Source: Hydrangea macrophylla (taxonomy: Eukaryota; Streptophyta; Magnoliopsida; Cornales; Hydrangeaceae). From it: DNA of 64,000 bases. Numbering within the stretch: the first letter of the stretch is position 1; each line of letters starts with the position of its first letter. A program made the translations under genes and the position numbers. Location: assembly GCA_033977485.1 (NCBI GenBank), contig CM066989.1, positions 35,838,595 through 35,902,594 on the forward strand, in the 5' to 3' direction. Of the stretch, positions 1-11,522 are shown piece by piece. The notes beneath the pieces are model-generated. The model was not told where the DNA came from. It saw only the letters and a list, made by a program, of their open reading frames with translations, and did no database searches.

Positions 1-100
1 ATCCTAAATCTATAGCCTCCAAAAGACCTGTCTCTTCAAAACTTTGGCACTCGCTTGCGACATGCGTTGCCTCGCAAGTTCCTGCCAAAGAGGGGCAAAC
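1..100 (+). mobile_element. 3' internal end and polypurine tract of an Ogre/Tat-like LTR retrotransposon
   Basis: The sequence just before the LTR at 101 holds a purine-rich run (about 86-100, AAAGAGGGGCAAAC). That is the expected position and composition of the polypurine tract priming plus-strand DNA synthesis. The rest of the element lies left of the window. No coding sequence is recognisable in these 100 bases. Confidence 0.6.
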
Positions 101-392
101 TGTAGACACCCCATTTTGTCGGCTATCAGATTTAGGAGACCCATAGCTTGGTGGTTCACAATGATCGTAAAAGACGCAAAAGGACTCCTGGAAGTCAGCT
201 CTATCTCTCAGAATGCTCAGAATGACCAAAATGCCCCTGAAAGCCTGAAAACTCTCAGATTTGGTCCCAAAGTTCTGGAAACATGCTACGTCGTAAGAAA
301 AGCAATAAAATGAGTTTTTAAGTAAAAATCTGGATGAAATCGTCAGCTCCCAGAGACCCCCGGAAGTCCCGGAAGTCCCCCGAAAGTCCCCG

Positions 393-621
393 TTGACCGG
401 TTTGACCAAGGTTTAACTAGGTTTGACCAAGGTTTGACCAGGTTTGACCAAATTTGACCAAGTTTGACCGAAATCGTCCGAATTCACCGGAATCATTAGA
501 AAAGTATTAAAATGAGTTTTAAAAGAGAATCGCGCGAAAACGTCGGCTCCTGGGAGCTCCCGGAGGTTCCCAGAACTTCCCGGGAATCCCAAGTTTGACC
601 AGTTTGACCAAGATTTGACTT
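393..621 (+). repeat. Array of TTGACC/TTGACT motifs
   Basis: Ten TTGAC(C/T) motifs lie in two clusters, seven between 393 and 470 and three between 595 and 621, mostly spaced about 10 bp. TTGAC(C/T) is the W-box core recognised by plant WRKY factors. Their function here is inference; the array is directly visible. Confidence 0.7.
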
Positions 622-976
622 TGGAATCGGGGCACCAAAACAATTTTCAAATATTTTTCATGGATACTAGAGGTCAATAGCTTTCCAACGGTATATCGCA
701 CATAATTCCTGGATTTAAAACGAATTTATTTTGAATTTCCGAAGGTGAAAAAGGCGATCAAATCAGCTTTTATCGTGAATACCGCAAAACTTTTCAAAGT
801 GACCTATCCCCGAACTATTTTTTATGTAAAGTAGACTCCATTACCTTTCCAACGATATATCACAACCTCAATTTGGAGTTCGTATGCATTTTCTGTGAAT
901 TTCGGACGAAATAGGGCCTTTTCGCGAATACCGGAACCTCTGGGGGCCTAAACGTAATTTTCTGGGCTTCTGAGGA

Positions 977-1040
977 GCAGTGCCGCCGCGGCACTGGCCC
1001 ACTGCCGCCGCGGCACTGGCCCAGTGCCGCCGCGGCACTC
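977..1040 (+). repeat. GC-rich tandem repeat in Ogre/Tat-like LTR
   Basis: About three copies of a 22-bp unit of the type GTGCCGCCGCGGCACTGGCCC form a self-complementary block in otherwise AT-rich LTR sequence. It lies about 150 bp upstream of the TATA-like box. The LTR at 60457 has a related block at the same relative place. Confidence 0.75.
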
Positions 1041-3302
1041 AAACCTCGCAGAGTCCATTTTTGTAATTTTTTTGGGGGTCCAATTTGATTAATTGAAAGC
1101 CAAAACGACATAGTTTTATGTTCACAGTTGTTTGGGACCAATGGGAGTACTTCTAAAACCCCAAAACCACCCCAAATTGGCCTATTTAAACCCCCCATTG
1201 CTCTTCATTTTGGGGGAGCCAAATGCAAAGCTTAAAAAATTGTAGAGAAGAAGAGAGATAGAGATAGGTTTAGAAGAGAGAAAGGGAGCTTCTCCCATTG
1301 ATTTTCCATAAGAAAGTGAGTTTTATTCTTGTTTTCTTCCATCATCCTTCTATATACTTCACATTCAAAGTCCACTCCAACCCTCATTCTTGAGCATTCA
1401 TGAGATAGGAAGCTACTTCCATGTCCAAATGTCAAAATCTATGAGTGAAACACCAAGCTACAAGTCCAAAATCACATTGATTATCATCTATTGATTGCTA
1501 TTTACTTGCTTTGATTATATATATGTTCATCTCTCCTTATCTCATTTCTTTTTCTTTTCTTTATTTACTTACTAGTTCATCATCATCTAAGTGATGACAT
1601 GAAGTTTGGGGTGAGTGAATCCTTATGGATAGTAGCTCTTGACCTCAAAAACATGTTTGATAGATGATCATAACCTCAATACTTCCAAGGTATTCTTGGA
1701 ATGTATTGAAGTTATGCCCAAAAATAAAATAAATCTCTCCAACAATCTTGGAGGTTCTTAAATGATGAGTTTGATGTAGGTATTCTAAGTGGATATGATC
1801 CTCATTGAGTGTTGAAAACATGTTTTCAAAACATCTATTTCAAAACCCCTCTCAATCCCTCTCATTTGGTTTCAAGAAACTAAACTTTGTTTTCTCTAAA
1901 ATCTTCAAAACAATGAGTCAAAACAGTGAGTGAGTTGAGTTCAAAGATTTTTCTAGAACACAATACTCAACATATGGATACAAGGCCACTTGGAAAGTCT
2001 TCCTAACTCATTGGAGAACACCCATGATTTTTGGTTTGACTTGGAAGTACTTGGAAATGGTCCATTTGGGTCCCAACATTCCTTCCAAACATTCTGTTTT
2101 TTGCTGTCACAGCAGCTAGGTCAACTTACGACCTCTTTTACAGAAAACTTTTCCAAAAGGGGTGGTCCTAACTTATTTTTCCCTTAAAATTCAATGTCTT
2201 AGGAAACTTTCTGTATAAAATGGGCCTCTAGATCATTCCTTTTCATTTTCTAAGATTTTCTAACATTTCAGACGACAGTACGAACTCTGTTTCTGAGTGA
2301 CCTCTATTGTTTATATAATTTCTCTCAATCTGTGATAGCTATTCAAGATTGGCCTTTTGGGTTGTGTTCTAGACACAATAAGGAACATCTCCATAAAAAA
2401 TCATGCATTGAAAACATTCCTAACCCCTCTTTTCAAATTCCAAAAGATCATGCTACTGTTCTGTCCACTATTCACAGCAAGCATACTTTAACTTGCATTC
2501 TTTGATTTGATGCTTATATGCATTCCAAATTAGTTCATATCTTAGGAAGTAGTTCATACTATATTTGTACACATCCCATGTTAATTTCATTCATTCATTC
2601 ATACACATTTTAGACTTCTAAGTCATTCTAGAAATCCATGTACACAAAACACACTACAACCTTTGCACATTTTAGATACATACATTGCATTCATGCAAGA
2701 TTTGGGGTTTTTGTAACTCTTAATCCAAGGAGATTATAAGGAATGAACTTGATCACACATTCATGCTTCCCCTTGATCTATTCATCCTTTCTCATCCGCC
2801 CCGGGGATTGAGAGGTCTTCTTTTATCAAAGAATAACATGCATCATTCTAGCCTTGCTAAGCATATTTTGATTTCTTTGCTTACTTGTTTCAATAACAAT
2901 TCATGTCCCCCTTTAGATTAGGAAGTCTTGATTATTTGATACATGATTAGACGATCTTTCCTAGGTTTATTTGTGTGATCTTTCACTTTACATTGCATGA
3001 TATTTGGCTTAGATCTTATGAATGATATCTTATCTTTTGATCTTCCAATTTCAAGTTTTCTTATGTGATGTAATATACTACAATAGTATTAATTGTCGAA
3101 CCAAACATAGTATAAGATGATTATTTGGATGCTAATTGAGGACCGTCGAAAGACGGGGCGAGTTGAGGGTGTTTTAGTCGCGACAAAGGCTCCTTCCTTT
3201 CTCGTACCAAAACCCCGAACCAAGTTCTTTGGTTATGAAGGGCCGGTGCCCTTTATCCATTTGGGTGAGTCAAAATTAGGTTTCTTGGTTCCTTAAAGAC
3301 CA

Positions 3303-3713
3303 AGTGGCGACTCTGTATCTGTTTTCAACAGACCTTTCATTTTCTTTCCTTGATTCAAATCAATTTCAAAACAATCTCAAACGAAGAGAAGTGGTCCGAT
3401 TCCCGGTATCCACACTCCCTCACGGTTTTAAAAGGCCTTGTTAAGGTATCAGAGCTTACGCAGCCTACCCTTCTCCAATATTGTCCTCTTTGGGTGCCTA
3501 CCAGGTTTCGAACACTGGCGCATGCCCTCAAGGTTTTGTTCCTTCACCACTCGGGCAAGGAGGCCTTGTTGCATATAGAGGGGCGATTAATCCTTATGAA
3601 TTAGTCCAGGAACTTAAACCCAGGCGATGTGGGACAAGTCCCCACACCCGACCTCACCTCATCCATCTTGGCCATCCTGCCTCAGGAATATTGGCTCTTG
3701 GTCATCACAATCC
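3303..3713 (+). mobile_element. PBS and start of internal region, joined to a TRIM-like fragment
   Basis: TGGCGACTCTGTATCTG at 3305 is a plausible primer binding site directly after the LTR. From about 3475 to 3650 the motif order ATATTGTCCTCTTTGGG, CCCTCAAGGTTTTGTT, CCTTATGAATTAG and GATGTGGGACAAG resembles terminal-repeat miniature retrotransposons of the Cassandra/TRIM type, but only by motif recall. No coding sequence is recognised. The fragment ends where LTR A begins. Confidence 0.35.
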
Positions 3714-4399
3714 TGTCACGCCCCGATGTAGCATAAATATGGAAAGCGTTTAATTTCCTTTATGGACCCGTAGGTCGCGACAGTTTGAAGGATCAATTCC
3801 GTCCCAAGCGTCGAACAACATAACACCAATAATCAGAGTAGAGAAATCAAGGCTTATAAAATTTTTCTAACTTAATAAATACTACAGCACGGGTCATCTA
3901 AAGGCACAGACCGCCTTGAAACAAATAATAACTTGTCATCTATTACAGTCATCCTTATTACAAAACTAATTCATAACTTAAAGCACATAAACTTAAAGCA
4001 TATAAAAGTAAATTCTCTTTCCAGCAGTTGTTCTCAATTAGCGTAGTCATAAGGTTCTTCCTGATTGTAACCTGAAAAGCCTGAACACGAATGTCCAGGA
4101 CGCATCAACGCCGTCAGCTTCAAGAAGCTGGTGAGTATTAAAAACATAACTTTGAATGTAAAACATACTCATTTACCATTTTCAAATTCCCATTTAATTC
4201 AATGAGTTTACATTAAAGTAAAGAGTTCATTTTAGAAACAACAACAATATCATTTGAAAGCTATAATTCACATATATGTGACCGTGTATGAACACAATGC
4301 ACCAAACTCATCTTACCGACTCTTTTCTCTCGACAAAACCCAACAATCCACTATCACACACCAGTATCTTTGAAATACTCAGATAGCCATACTTTAGCA

Positions 4400-4730
4400 C
4401 AGGGGTGCCAGGGAATGTCCAGTTTGCCTCACACTTTGGTCCGGGGTACCAGGGAGTGTCCATTGCCTCACACTTTGAATACCTAAACCGCCATGCAAAT
4501 ACCGGAGCAACCTCACGCAGTATCCAGACTCGGGTATCAGGGAGTGTCCGTAGGCCACACTTTAGCACTACCATGGGTGCCAGGGAATGTCCAAGTTCGG
4601 CTTCACACACTTTGACGCTACCATGGTCGTCAGGGAGTGTCCAATTTTGCCACCGTCGCATTTCAAAGACACCCTCACCGCAATCTCAATCACAACACAC
4701 TTTGGTATTCACTTACCAGGGAGTGTCCAC
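4400..4730 (-). repeat. Minisatellite, CAGGGARTGTCC motif, in LTR A
   Basis: Six CAGGGA(A/G)TGTCC motifs, near 4411, 4450, 4537, 4579, 4630 and 4718, alternate with CACACTTT. The spacing is irregular, about 40-90 bp. The same array occurs in LTRs B (about 10225-10560), C (13360-13700), D (15255-15580) and E (43740-44070). Confidence 0.8.
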
Positions 4731-5639
4731 AACACAATCTCAACCGCACTCACTATACCACACTGTCCATTACTCTTTTCCATACTGACCAACACTCACC
4801 ATGCATGTACAATTGACTCCACATGAATGATATGTGACTTAATACAGAAATATAAAGTACTGGGAACGATAACCATGGATGTACGAGAAGAAATCTAATC
4901 TTATATTAAACAACCGGTGAATTCATCAAAGAATGCTTTAACATGCTTTTATCGCTATTAGAACACAAGTGGGTCTACTTTGAAGTAATGCCCTAAAAAA
5001 TGAGTTATAATTTGTATACATGAATTACATATCAACAGAAAGGTCTTTGAGTCTAGTTTCCAACGCTTCAAACCGTGCGCGTTTTCGAGTTTCCTAGAGG
5101 AAGTTATGGCCATTTTACTAAAAGTCGTCAGTGTTGAAAAATGTCAATCGTAGCTCTCGGATTTCACGTAAAACCGAGAGGTGACAAAACTTTAAATCAA
5201 AGGTACGTCGCGATAAGGATGAATTAAGCCGTAGTATTCGAACCACAACTTATCGGGACTAAGATCTTTCATTCCCAATTCACGGAATTGATTTTGGTTA
5301 AGTTTGAAAAATTACCATTTTTGAGCTTCAAGCTTTCATACGAAAATTAACAATGGTGTTCTTCAAATTAGACTAAACTAACAGTAAATAAATATGAGAT
5401 TACATTCCAAGTGAGTTTAGAATACTCACCGTGATATAGATTGAAGAAGTTGTTGAGAAAGAAATACAAAAACAAGAATTAAGAATCTCCAATTTCAAGC
5501 TTTGGCTATGGAGGATTGAGCTCTTCAAATTCTGAAATTATGAACTCTCTGCACTCTCTTATCTCTCTGTGTGACTCTCTCAAGCTCTCTATGCTAGAAG
5601 TGCAGAATGTGTGTGTTTGAGAGAGTATGTGAGTGTATA

Positions 5640-6065
5640 AATAATTAAGCTTCCACTTGGAGACAATGGCCTAACAATCCACTCATTAACCACTAACTTT
5701 CTAATCAATTGGTAGTTTATAAGGAATATGCAAGATGATGTAAACATACACTAATGTACATATAGCTCCACATATTAGTGTATAAATAACCAAGCCTCCA
5801 CTTGGAGACAATGGCCTAACAATCCACTCATTAACCACTAACTTTCTAATCAATTGGTAGTTTATAAGGAATATGCAAGATGATGTAAACATACACTAAT
5901 GCACATATAGCTCCACATATTAGTGTATAAATAACCAAGCCTCCACTTGGAGACAATGGCCTAACAATCTAATCATTAACCACGAACTTCTAATTAATTG
6001 GTAGTTTATAAGGAATATGCAAGATGATGTAAACATACACTAATGCACATATAGCTCCACTAATA
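5640..6065 (-). repeat. 145-bp tandem repeat (3 units) in LTR A
   Basis: The anchor CTTGGAGACAATGG recurs at 5656, 5801 and 5946, a period of 145 bp. Each unit includes, on the LTR sense strand, a TTATTTATACACTAA-like sequence resembling a TATA region. LTRs C and E have three units and LTR D has four. Confidence 0.85.
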
Positions 6066-6589
6066 TTGAAAGGGTAGTGTAGATCGATAGGGGTCAAGGT
6101 GTGTTTGGGAATTTAAGCTTATGGCATTAGGAAAACACACATACTACAAGCATTGCCAAACAAGGCCTAAGGAAAATCATTAGCAACATTAATTGTATAT
6201 AAAGTAATTGTCCAATTAGTCATTTCCAAAATCTGTGGAAGTTTAGCACTGCGCGGACAGTTTTAAACCTAAACTGGTATTTTCGTGACACGGTGTTCAT
6301 CACAAAAATACAGAAAATTCATTTTATTGAAAGAAACAATTTTCCGGTTTTATAAAAATTCAGTTTGAGTTAAAAGAATTTATTTTCACCGTTTTGGAAA
6401 TACAGATTTGAAATTTAACACAGGTATTGCCAGATTTTATGAAAATCGCATTTTGACCCCAAAAGTAATTTCAATTATGAGATCAGTTAAGAAATAAATT
6501 TTACACATAAGAATTGAAATTTAAAATAAAGGCAGACAATGTATATTTAATTTTAAATATGACAATGCAAGAAAATGCGGGTTATTACA

Positions 6590-6693
6590 CTCTTCCTCCC
6601 TTAAACAGGATTTCGTCTGCGTGAACTAAAGAAATGCTTTACAGATTCACGGTTCACAAAAAATGCAAAAAAATGACTCTTTAGTCACTTATC
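6590..6693 (-). mobile_element. Polypurine tract and truncated internal end next to LTR A
   Basis: CTCTTCCTCCCTTAAAC at 6590 is, on the minus strand, the same GTTTAAGGGAGGAAGAG that precedes LTR C at 11523. About 30 bp of shared internal sequence follow before the similarity stops near 6620. The remaining 70 bp are unassigned AT-rich sequence up to LTR X1. Confidence 0.6.
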
Positions 6694-9600
6694 TGTCAAG
6701 CCCCCAAATTCCAAATAATAGATTTAGGGATCATGACCGGCAGACGAGGCCTTTTAACTTGTACAGAGATCTAGCGGAAGCAATCAAAACATTCATTTAT
6801 TAAATGGGATCGAAGAGACCCCCAACCATCACACCAATACAAACTTACAAATAGAGTTTAAGGCTTTACATAGCCTTTAAATCCGGTACAAGAAAAGAAA
6901 GTATCCATTGGAATACTTAGATTCATTATTTGAGCTCCTAAGAAAGTGACCCTTCAAGGGCATCTAGGAGAGGGTCTTCTCCTTCTATTGCTATCTCTTG
7001 TTCTTCATTTGGTTCAGCGTAAAGCATATCATTGTCATCTGAAAAGGGTTTTTAAAACATTTGGAGAGTGTGAGCAGAAGGCTCAGCGAATGAACATAAA
7101 CCTGGATAATAATCATAAAGAGGATTTGCATAGAAGAGATAGCGATATTAATAGTGATGAATACGAAATATTATAACAGATTCAAAGAATATTTATACGA
7201 AAGGCATCTTTTCATGAATGTCAAATTACCAACCAACCACTCACACATACACGTTCCTTTCATTACATGGCACATTGATCAAAGGCAACCCTGCTAGTCG
7301 GGTTCATGGGTCCAAAAGGACCAGCCACTTGAGCTTCATTACATGGGCCCAATAGGACCAACCACTTAGGGCTATACTTTATAGTTCGTTGTAGTGGTAA
7401 TTGACATTGGGAATAATGAATGAATTGCACAATGGCATAACAAATATTAACATAATCCCTTTTTCAGTGGAACCAAACGATAATGTTCCAAAATGAATTA
7501 TAACAATTGTATAATATTATTAATAACTGAAGGTAGAATCAGATCCACTCGTGAGAAGTAGAATCAGCAAAAAGGATATGAACACTCACATATGGAGTTG
7601 AACTGAATACCGGGTATGAACACTCACATATAGAGTTGAGTTAAATACAGGATACGAACACTCACCTTGGCGACTTAGGAATTGACGATGAAACAGTTCC
7701 TACATCAATACAGGTAAAAGAAACTAGACATTTAATCATAGGTTGCAAGCATAAGGGTAAAACTGTAATTAAGGCTTCTCTATGTCTTCACTATAACATT
7801 CCTTATACTACACCGAGTTTAACATCACTAACTGGAGTCCGTAGTAGTTCCTAAAACATAATTTCTTACATAAATGTGGGTCCTACAAGTAAGCTGCATT
7901 TGAAAACGGTGTCAGATTGTCTCCAAACTCTTAAATATAATACTAGATATAATTCCAAGACTATAGGAATTAACGACGTATTTTCCCGAGTTATAGATTA
8001 TTTACTACAGATTTTGGAAGTTAAAATACTATTTTTTTTTTAAATAGTTACTATTGAGCCGTAAAGCTCATATATAATCTCCATAAGGGTGAGAATTTAT
8101 TCGTTAAACGATTCTTTATAAAATCATAATATTAATAGCGTATTACTTTTCTTTTACCAATTTTATTACCCAAAGGATATAAATAAATTAGTAGTTATTC
8201 GTACTTAGTACCCCAACATTTCTAATTGTAATATCTATTTGTTATATCCTAATGATACAGAATAATACTGAAATATAAGGGTTTTTATTTATATAATTCA
8301 AAATCTGACAAGGCCTAACTTATTTATTAACACTATTTTCAAAATAGTCATAACAGGACCGTAATTCCATTTTCATATCCAAATACCATAATTTAAGTGT
8401 GGGACTATTTTTAATGGTCATAAAATGCCATAAGAACATTTTTTGTATTTTTCCCATAGTTTAAGAAATATAATAGCTATGATAAAATAATCAAACATTT
8501 ATTTAAATCAATTGAGAAGTAGTAAGATTTATTATTCTATGGTTTTATAATTAACAAATTTATAAAACAGTATATATTATCATAATATCATTATAGAATA
8601 TATAAATGATTTATAATGAGTTTACAAAATCCCAGAATGACCAAAAATACCCTTTTTAAAAGTTTAGGGGTCATTCTGTAAATATACCAAAATATAAGAA
8701 TTATCATAAACTGAAAAATTAATACTTCAGATGGAAATAAACATAATTAGAAGTACTAAGCTTGAAACCGTGATAAAATCCGATATCGGTAGACCTTTAT
8801 ATGTTCGTTTACAGTTTTCAGGGGTGTCAATGAAATTTTCGGAAATAAACTGGGCAGAATGCCCTGTTTGGGCAGATTGTAATTCCAAACTTCTAATGGC
8901 CATAGCTCACTCATTTCTTAACCTTTTTAAGTGAAATCAGTGTCTATCTCGAGTGAAATTTTGTGGAGAATCCAAATCTAAAGTTGGTTTTAGCAAATTC
9001 GAATCACAGAATGTGAAATGACCAATTTACCCTTTAAGACAAATCTTAAATAAAACCCAAACAGTACAAACGAATTAAAAACTGTTTTAAGAGGTATTTC
9101 CTGGGCATTAAAAGAGTCTACCTCTAAAATTTCGGAATTTAATGTGGTCGGAGTAAAGAGATATAAAAATTTTACCATTTTGATCAAATCTAGCTATGTT
9201 CTTAATTCTAGATTAATAATTAATTTAACCCTTCCTAAATTAAGCTAATAGAATCTAATTATTACTGAAAATAATGTAAATGTGAGTGTTTATAAACTAT
9301 ATAAATATAGAGAAGAAAAGAACTTACCTTGATTTGATGATAGGAAAATACAAGAATTCTCACTCTTTTACTTCCTAGCTCTCTCTCCAAACATAATCTT
9401 ATGAAGTGGTGAGAAATTTGTGGTGTGAAAAATAACACATGGATGTGTGTTTATATAGCAAGAAAAAGATGCAGTGCTTCATTAATTTAATTAGGTAAGG
9501 TTTTAATTTATTACATTGATACTCCTACTTTATTTTCTTTTTCATTTAATTCATTATTTATTAGTAAGATGTGATCTATTATGTGCCACTATCTTTTCTT

Positions 9601-10055
9601 TTTCTTTTAAAATCTTATTTATTTTTCTTTTAAATTAAGTAGAGTTTTAGTTTGTTAAAAAGATATGATTTATCATGTGCCACTTTCTTTTCTTTTTCTT
9701 TTAAAATCTTATTTGTTTTTCTTTTAAATTAAGTATGATTTATTTTATTGATGAAAATATGATCTATCATGTGCCACCTTCTTTTCTTTTTTGAAAGTGG
9801 TAGGTGGATGAATTGAAAACCATGTGAATGAAAATGATATGGCCAAATGTTTGTTTCCTGCAAGGATTTTGACATGTGTCAATTTCAGGTATTTTTTTAC
9901 ACTGCAAAACATAAAATCAGGTAAAGTTAAGCTGTGAGATGTGGTCAGAAATTCACATAAATTTCGTAATTTAGGCATATATATATATATATATATTTAA
10001 AAGATATTTCCTTTAATTTTCTAAATTTTTATTTTCAATTATTCGGGTCATGACA
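6694..10055 (-). mobile_element. LTR X1 of family X (Ty3/gypsy-like LTR)
   Basis: On the minus strand it begins TGTCATGACCCGAATAATTG (at 10055) and ends GGGGGCTTGACA (at 6694). It is a complete 3.36-kb TG...CA LTR. The other copy, X2 (22391-24190 plus 41199-43049), is closely similar across its length. A TATATAAACACACA promoter-like box lies near 9445-9460 on the minus strand. Flanking bases (TTATC left, TTTTA right) do not form a target-site duplication, so it is not a clean solo LTR. Predicted short ORFs are not credible. Confidence 0.8.
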
Positions 10056-10163
10056 TTTTACCCGTAGAGGGCGTGTATCGTCTCAAGAGAGCATTTCGCG
10101 CCTCATCCCAGTCACCTTCATATTGGTTCTATATTTAATAGAGGAATTGACGGAAATTCTATT
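10056..10163. other. Unassigned 108-bp junction sequence
   Basis: Sequence between the end of LTR X1 and the start of LTR B matches neither. I see no convincing ORF or repeat. It is probably a remnant of an internal domain left by rearrangement. Confidence 0.4.
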
Positions 10164-11178
10164 AACAATCCATTATCACACACCAGTATCTTTGAAATAC
10201 TCCGATAGCCACACTTTAGCACAGGGGTGCCAGGGAATGTCCAGTTTGCCTCACACTTTGGTCCGGGGTACCAGGGAGTGTCCAATGCCTCACACTTTAA
10301 TACCTGATCCGCCATGCAAATACCGGAGGAACCCTCACGCAGTATCCAGACTCGGGTATCAGGGAGTGTCCGTAGGCCACACTTTAGCACTACCATGGGT
10401 GCTAGGGAATGTCCAAGTTCGGCTTCACACACTTTGACGCTACCATGGTCGTCAGGGAGTGTCCAATTTTGCCACCGTCGCATTTCAAAGACACCCTCGC
10501 CGCAATCTCAATCACAACACACTTTGGTACTCACTTACCAGGGAGTGTCCACAACACAATCTCAACCGCACTCACTATACCACACTGTCCATTACTCTTT
10601 TCCATACTGACCAACACTCACCATGCATGTACAACTGACTCCACATGAATGATATGTGACTGAATACAGAAATATAAAGTACTGGGAATGATAACCATGG
10701 ATGTACGAGAAGAAATCAAATCTTATATTAAACAACTGGTGAATTCATCAAAGAATGCTTTAACATGCTTTTATCGCTATTAGAACACAAGTGGGTCTAC
10801 TTTGAAGTAATGCCCTAAAAAATGAGTTATAATTTGTATACATGAATTACATATCAACAGAAAGGTCTTTGAGTCTAGTTTCCAACGCTTCAAACCGTGC
10901 GAGTTTTCGAGTTTCCTAGAGGAAGTTATGGCCGTTTTACTAAAAGTCGTCAGTGCTGAAAAATGTCAATCGTAACTCTCGGATTTCACGTAAAACCGAG
11001 AGGTGACAAAACTTTAAATCAATGGTATGTCGCGATACGAATGAATTAAGCCGTAGTATTCGAACCACAATTTATTGGGACTAAGATCTTTCATTCCCAA
11101 TTCACAGAATTGATTTTGGTTAAGTTTGAAAAATTACCATTTTTGAGCTTCAAGCTTTCATATGAAAATTAACAATGG
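10164..11178 (-). mobile_element. LTR B, partial family-D LTR
   Basis: This matches LTR A from about 4345 to 5356, including the minisatellite. It starts abruptly at AACAATCC. It ends at AACAATGG, where other copies continue with TGTTCTTC. The right junction fuses directly to integrase sequence at 11175 through the shared bases TGG, typical of illegitimate recombination. Confidence 0.75.
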
Positions 11179-11477
11179 CCTATCAACTGGCGCTACCACC
11201 AAAGATGTCTGGGATTCACAATGTATTCCATGTGAGTATGCTAAGAAAGTACATACGAGACCCTTCGCACGTGGTTAATTATGACGATATTGAGACGAGT
11301 CATAACGTTTCTTACAAGGAGAGACCTGTGAAGATTCTAGATCAGAATATCAAGAAACTGAGAAATAAGGAAATTCCGTTGGTGAAGGTTCAGTGGAATC
11401 ACCGTGACGAGAATGAAGCCTCGTGGGAAGTTGAAGCTGATATGAGGAAGAAGTACCCGGAGTTGTTTCATGACTAG
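11175..11477 (+). pseudogene. Integrase C-terminal/chromodomain tail of a family-D Ty3/gypsy element
   Basis: This open segment encodes the end of a gypsy polyprotein. It starts inside the integrase C-terminal region (AYQLALPP, VFHVSMLRKYI) and runs into a chromodomain-like segment with VQWNHRDENEASWE, finishing with a stop after FHD. In chromoviruses the chromodomain follows integrase and helps target integration to chromatin. The 5' part of pol is missing because the segment is fused to LTR B, so the methionine near its start is not a true start. GTTTAAGGGAGGAAGAG follows at about 11506-11522 and then LTR C, the expected order at a 3' end. A closely similar copy lies inverted at 17583-17965. 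Confidence 0.85.
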
Positions 11478-11505
11478 TTAGTCTTGATTTCGGGGACGAA
11501 ATCCT

Positions 11506-11522
11506 GTTTAAGGGAGGAAGAG
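11506..11522 (+). other. Polypurine tract before LTR C
   Basis: GTTTAAGGGAGGAAGAG lies immediately before TGTAATAACCCG, the LTR start. The same tract precedes LTR A and LTR D on the minus strand. Confidence 0.75.

Larger units (their letters stand above)
101..3302 (+). mobile_element. LTR of an Ogre/Tat-like Ty3/gypsy element
   Basis: The segment starts TGTAGACACCCC next to a polypurine tract and ends in CA just before AG-TGGCGACTC, a PBS-like sequence. A TATA-like GGCCTATTTAAAC lies near 1180-1192. A GC-rich repeat block lies upstream of it (about 977-1040) and a TTGACC array further upstream (393-620). The LTR at 60457 begins with the same bases, has the same order of GC block then TATA, and is also followed by TGGCGACTC, so both belong to one family. 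No ORF in it is credible. The 3.2-kb length suits the long LTRs of Ogre/Tat elements. Confidence 0.65.
3714..6589 (-). mobile_element. LTR A of family D (Del/Tekay-like chromovirus LTR)
   Basis: On the minus strand this LTR begins TGTAATAACCCGC (at 6589) and ends GGGGCGTGACA (at 3714), a complete TG...CA LTR of 2,876 bp. Polypurine sequence follows at 6590-6606 on the internal side, so this is the 3' LTR of a minus-strand element. It contains a GGACAYTCCCTG minisatellite (4400-4730) and three copies of a 145-bp repeat (about 5640-6065). Copies B-E elsewhere in the window are closely similar. Short ORFs in it recur only because the LTR is repeated. Confidence 0.85.

Noticed and set aside
3420..3520. 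Pol III A and B boxes of a SINE
   Set aside because: GGTTTCGAACACTGG only loosely fits a B box. No A box at the right distance, no poly(A) tail and no target duplication are seen.
4587..4826. Recurring 79-codon and 98-127-codon ORFs in every family-D LTR
   Set aside because: They recur only because the LTR is repeated. They overlap the minisatellite in several frames and on both strands, and no protein family is recognised.
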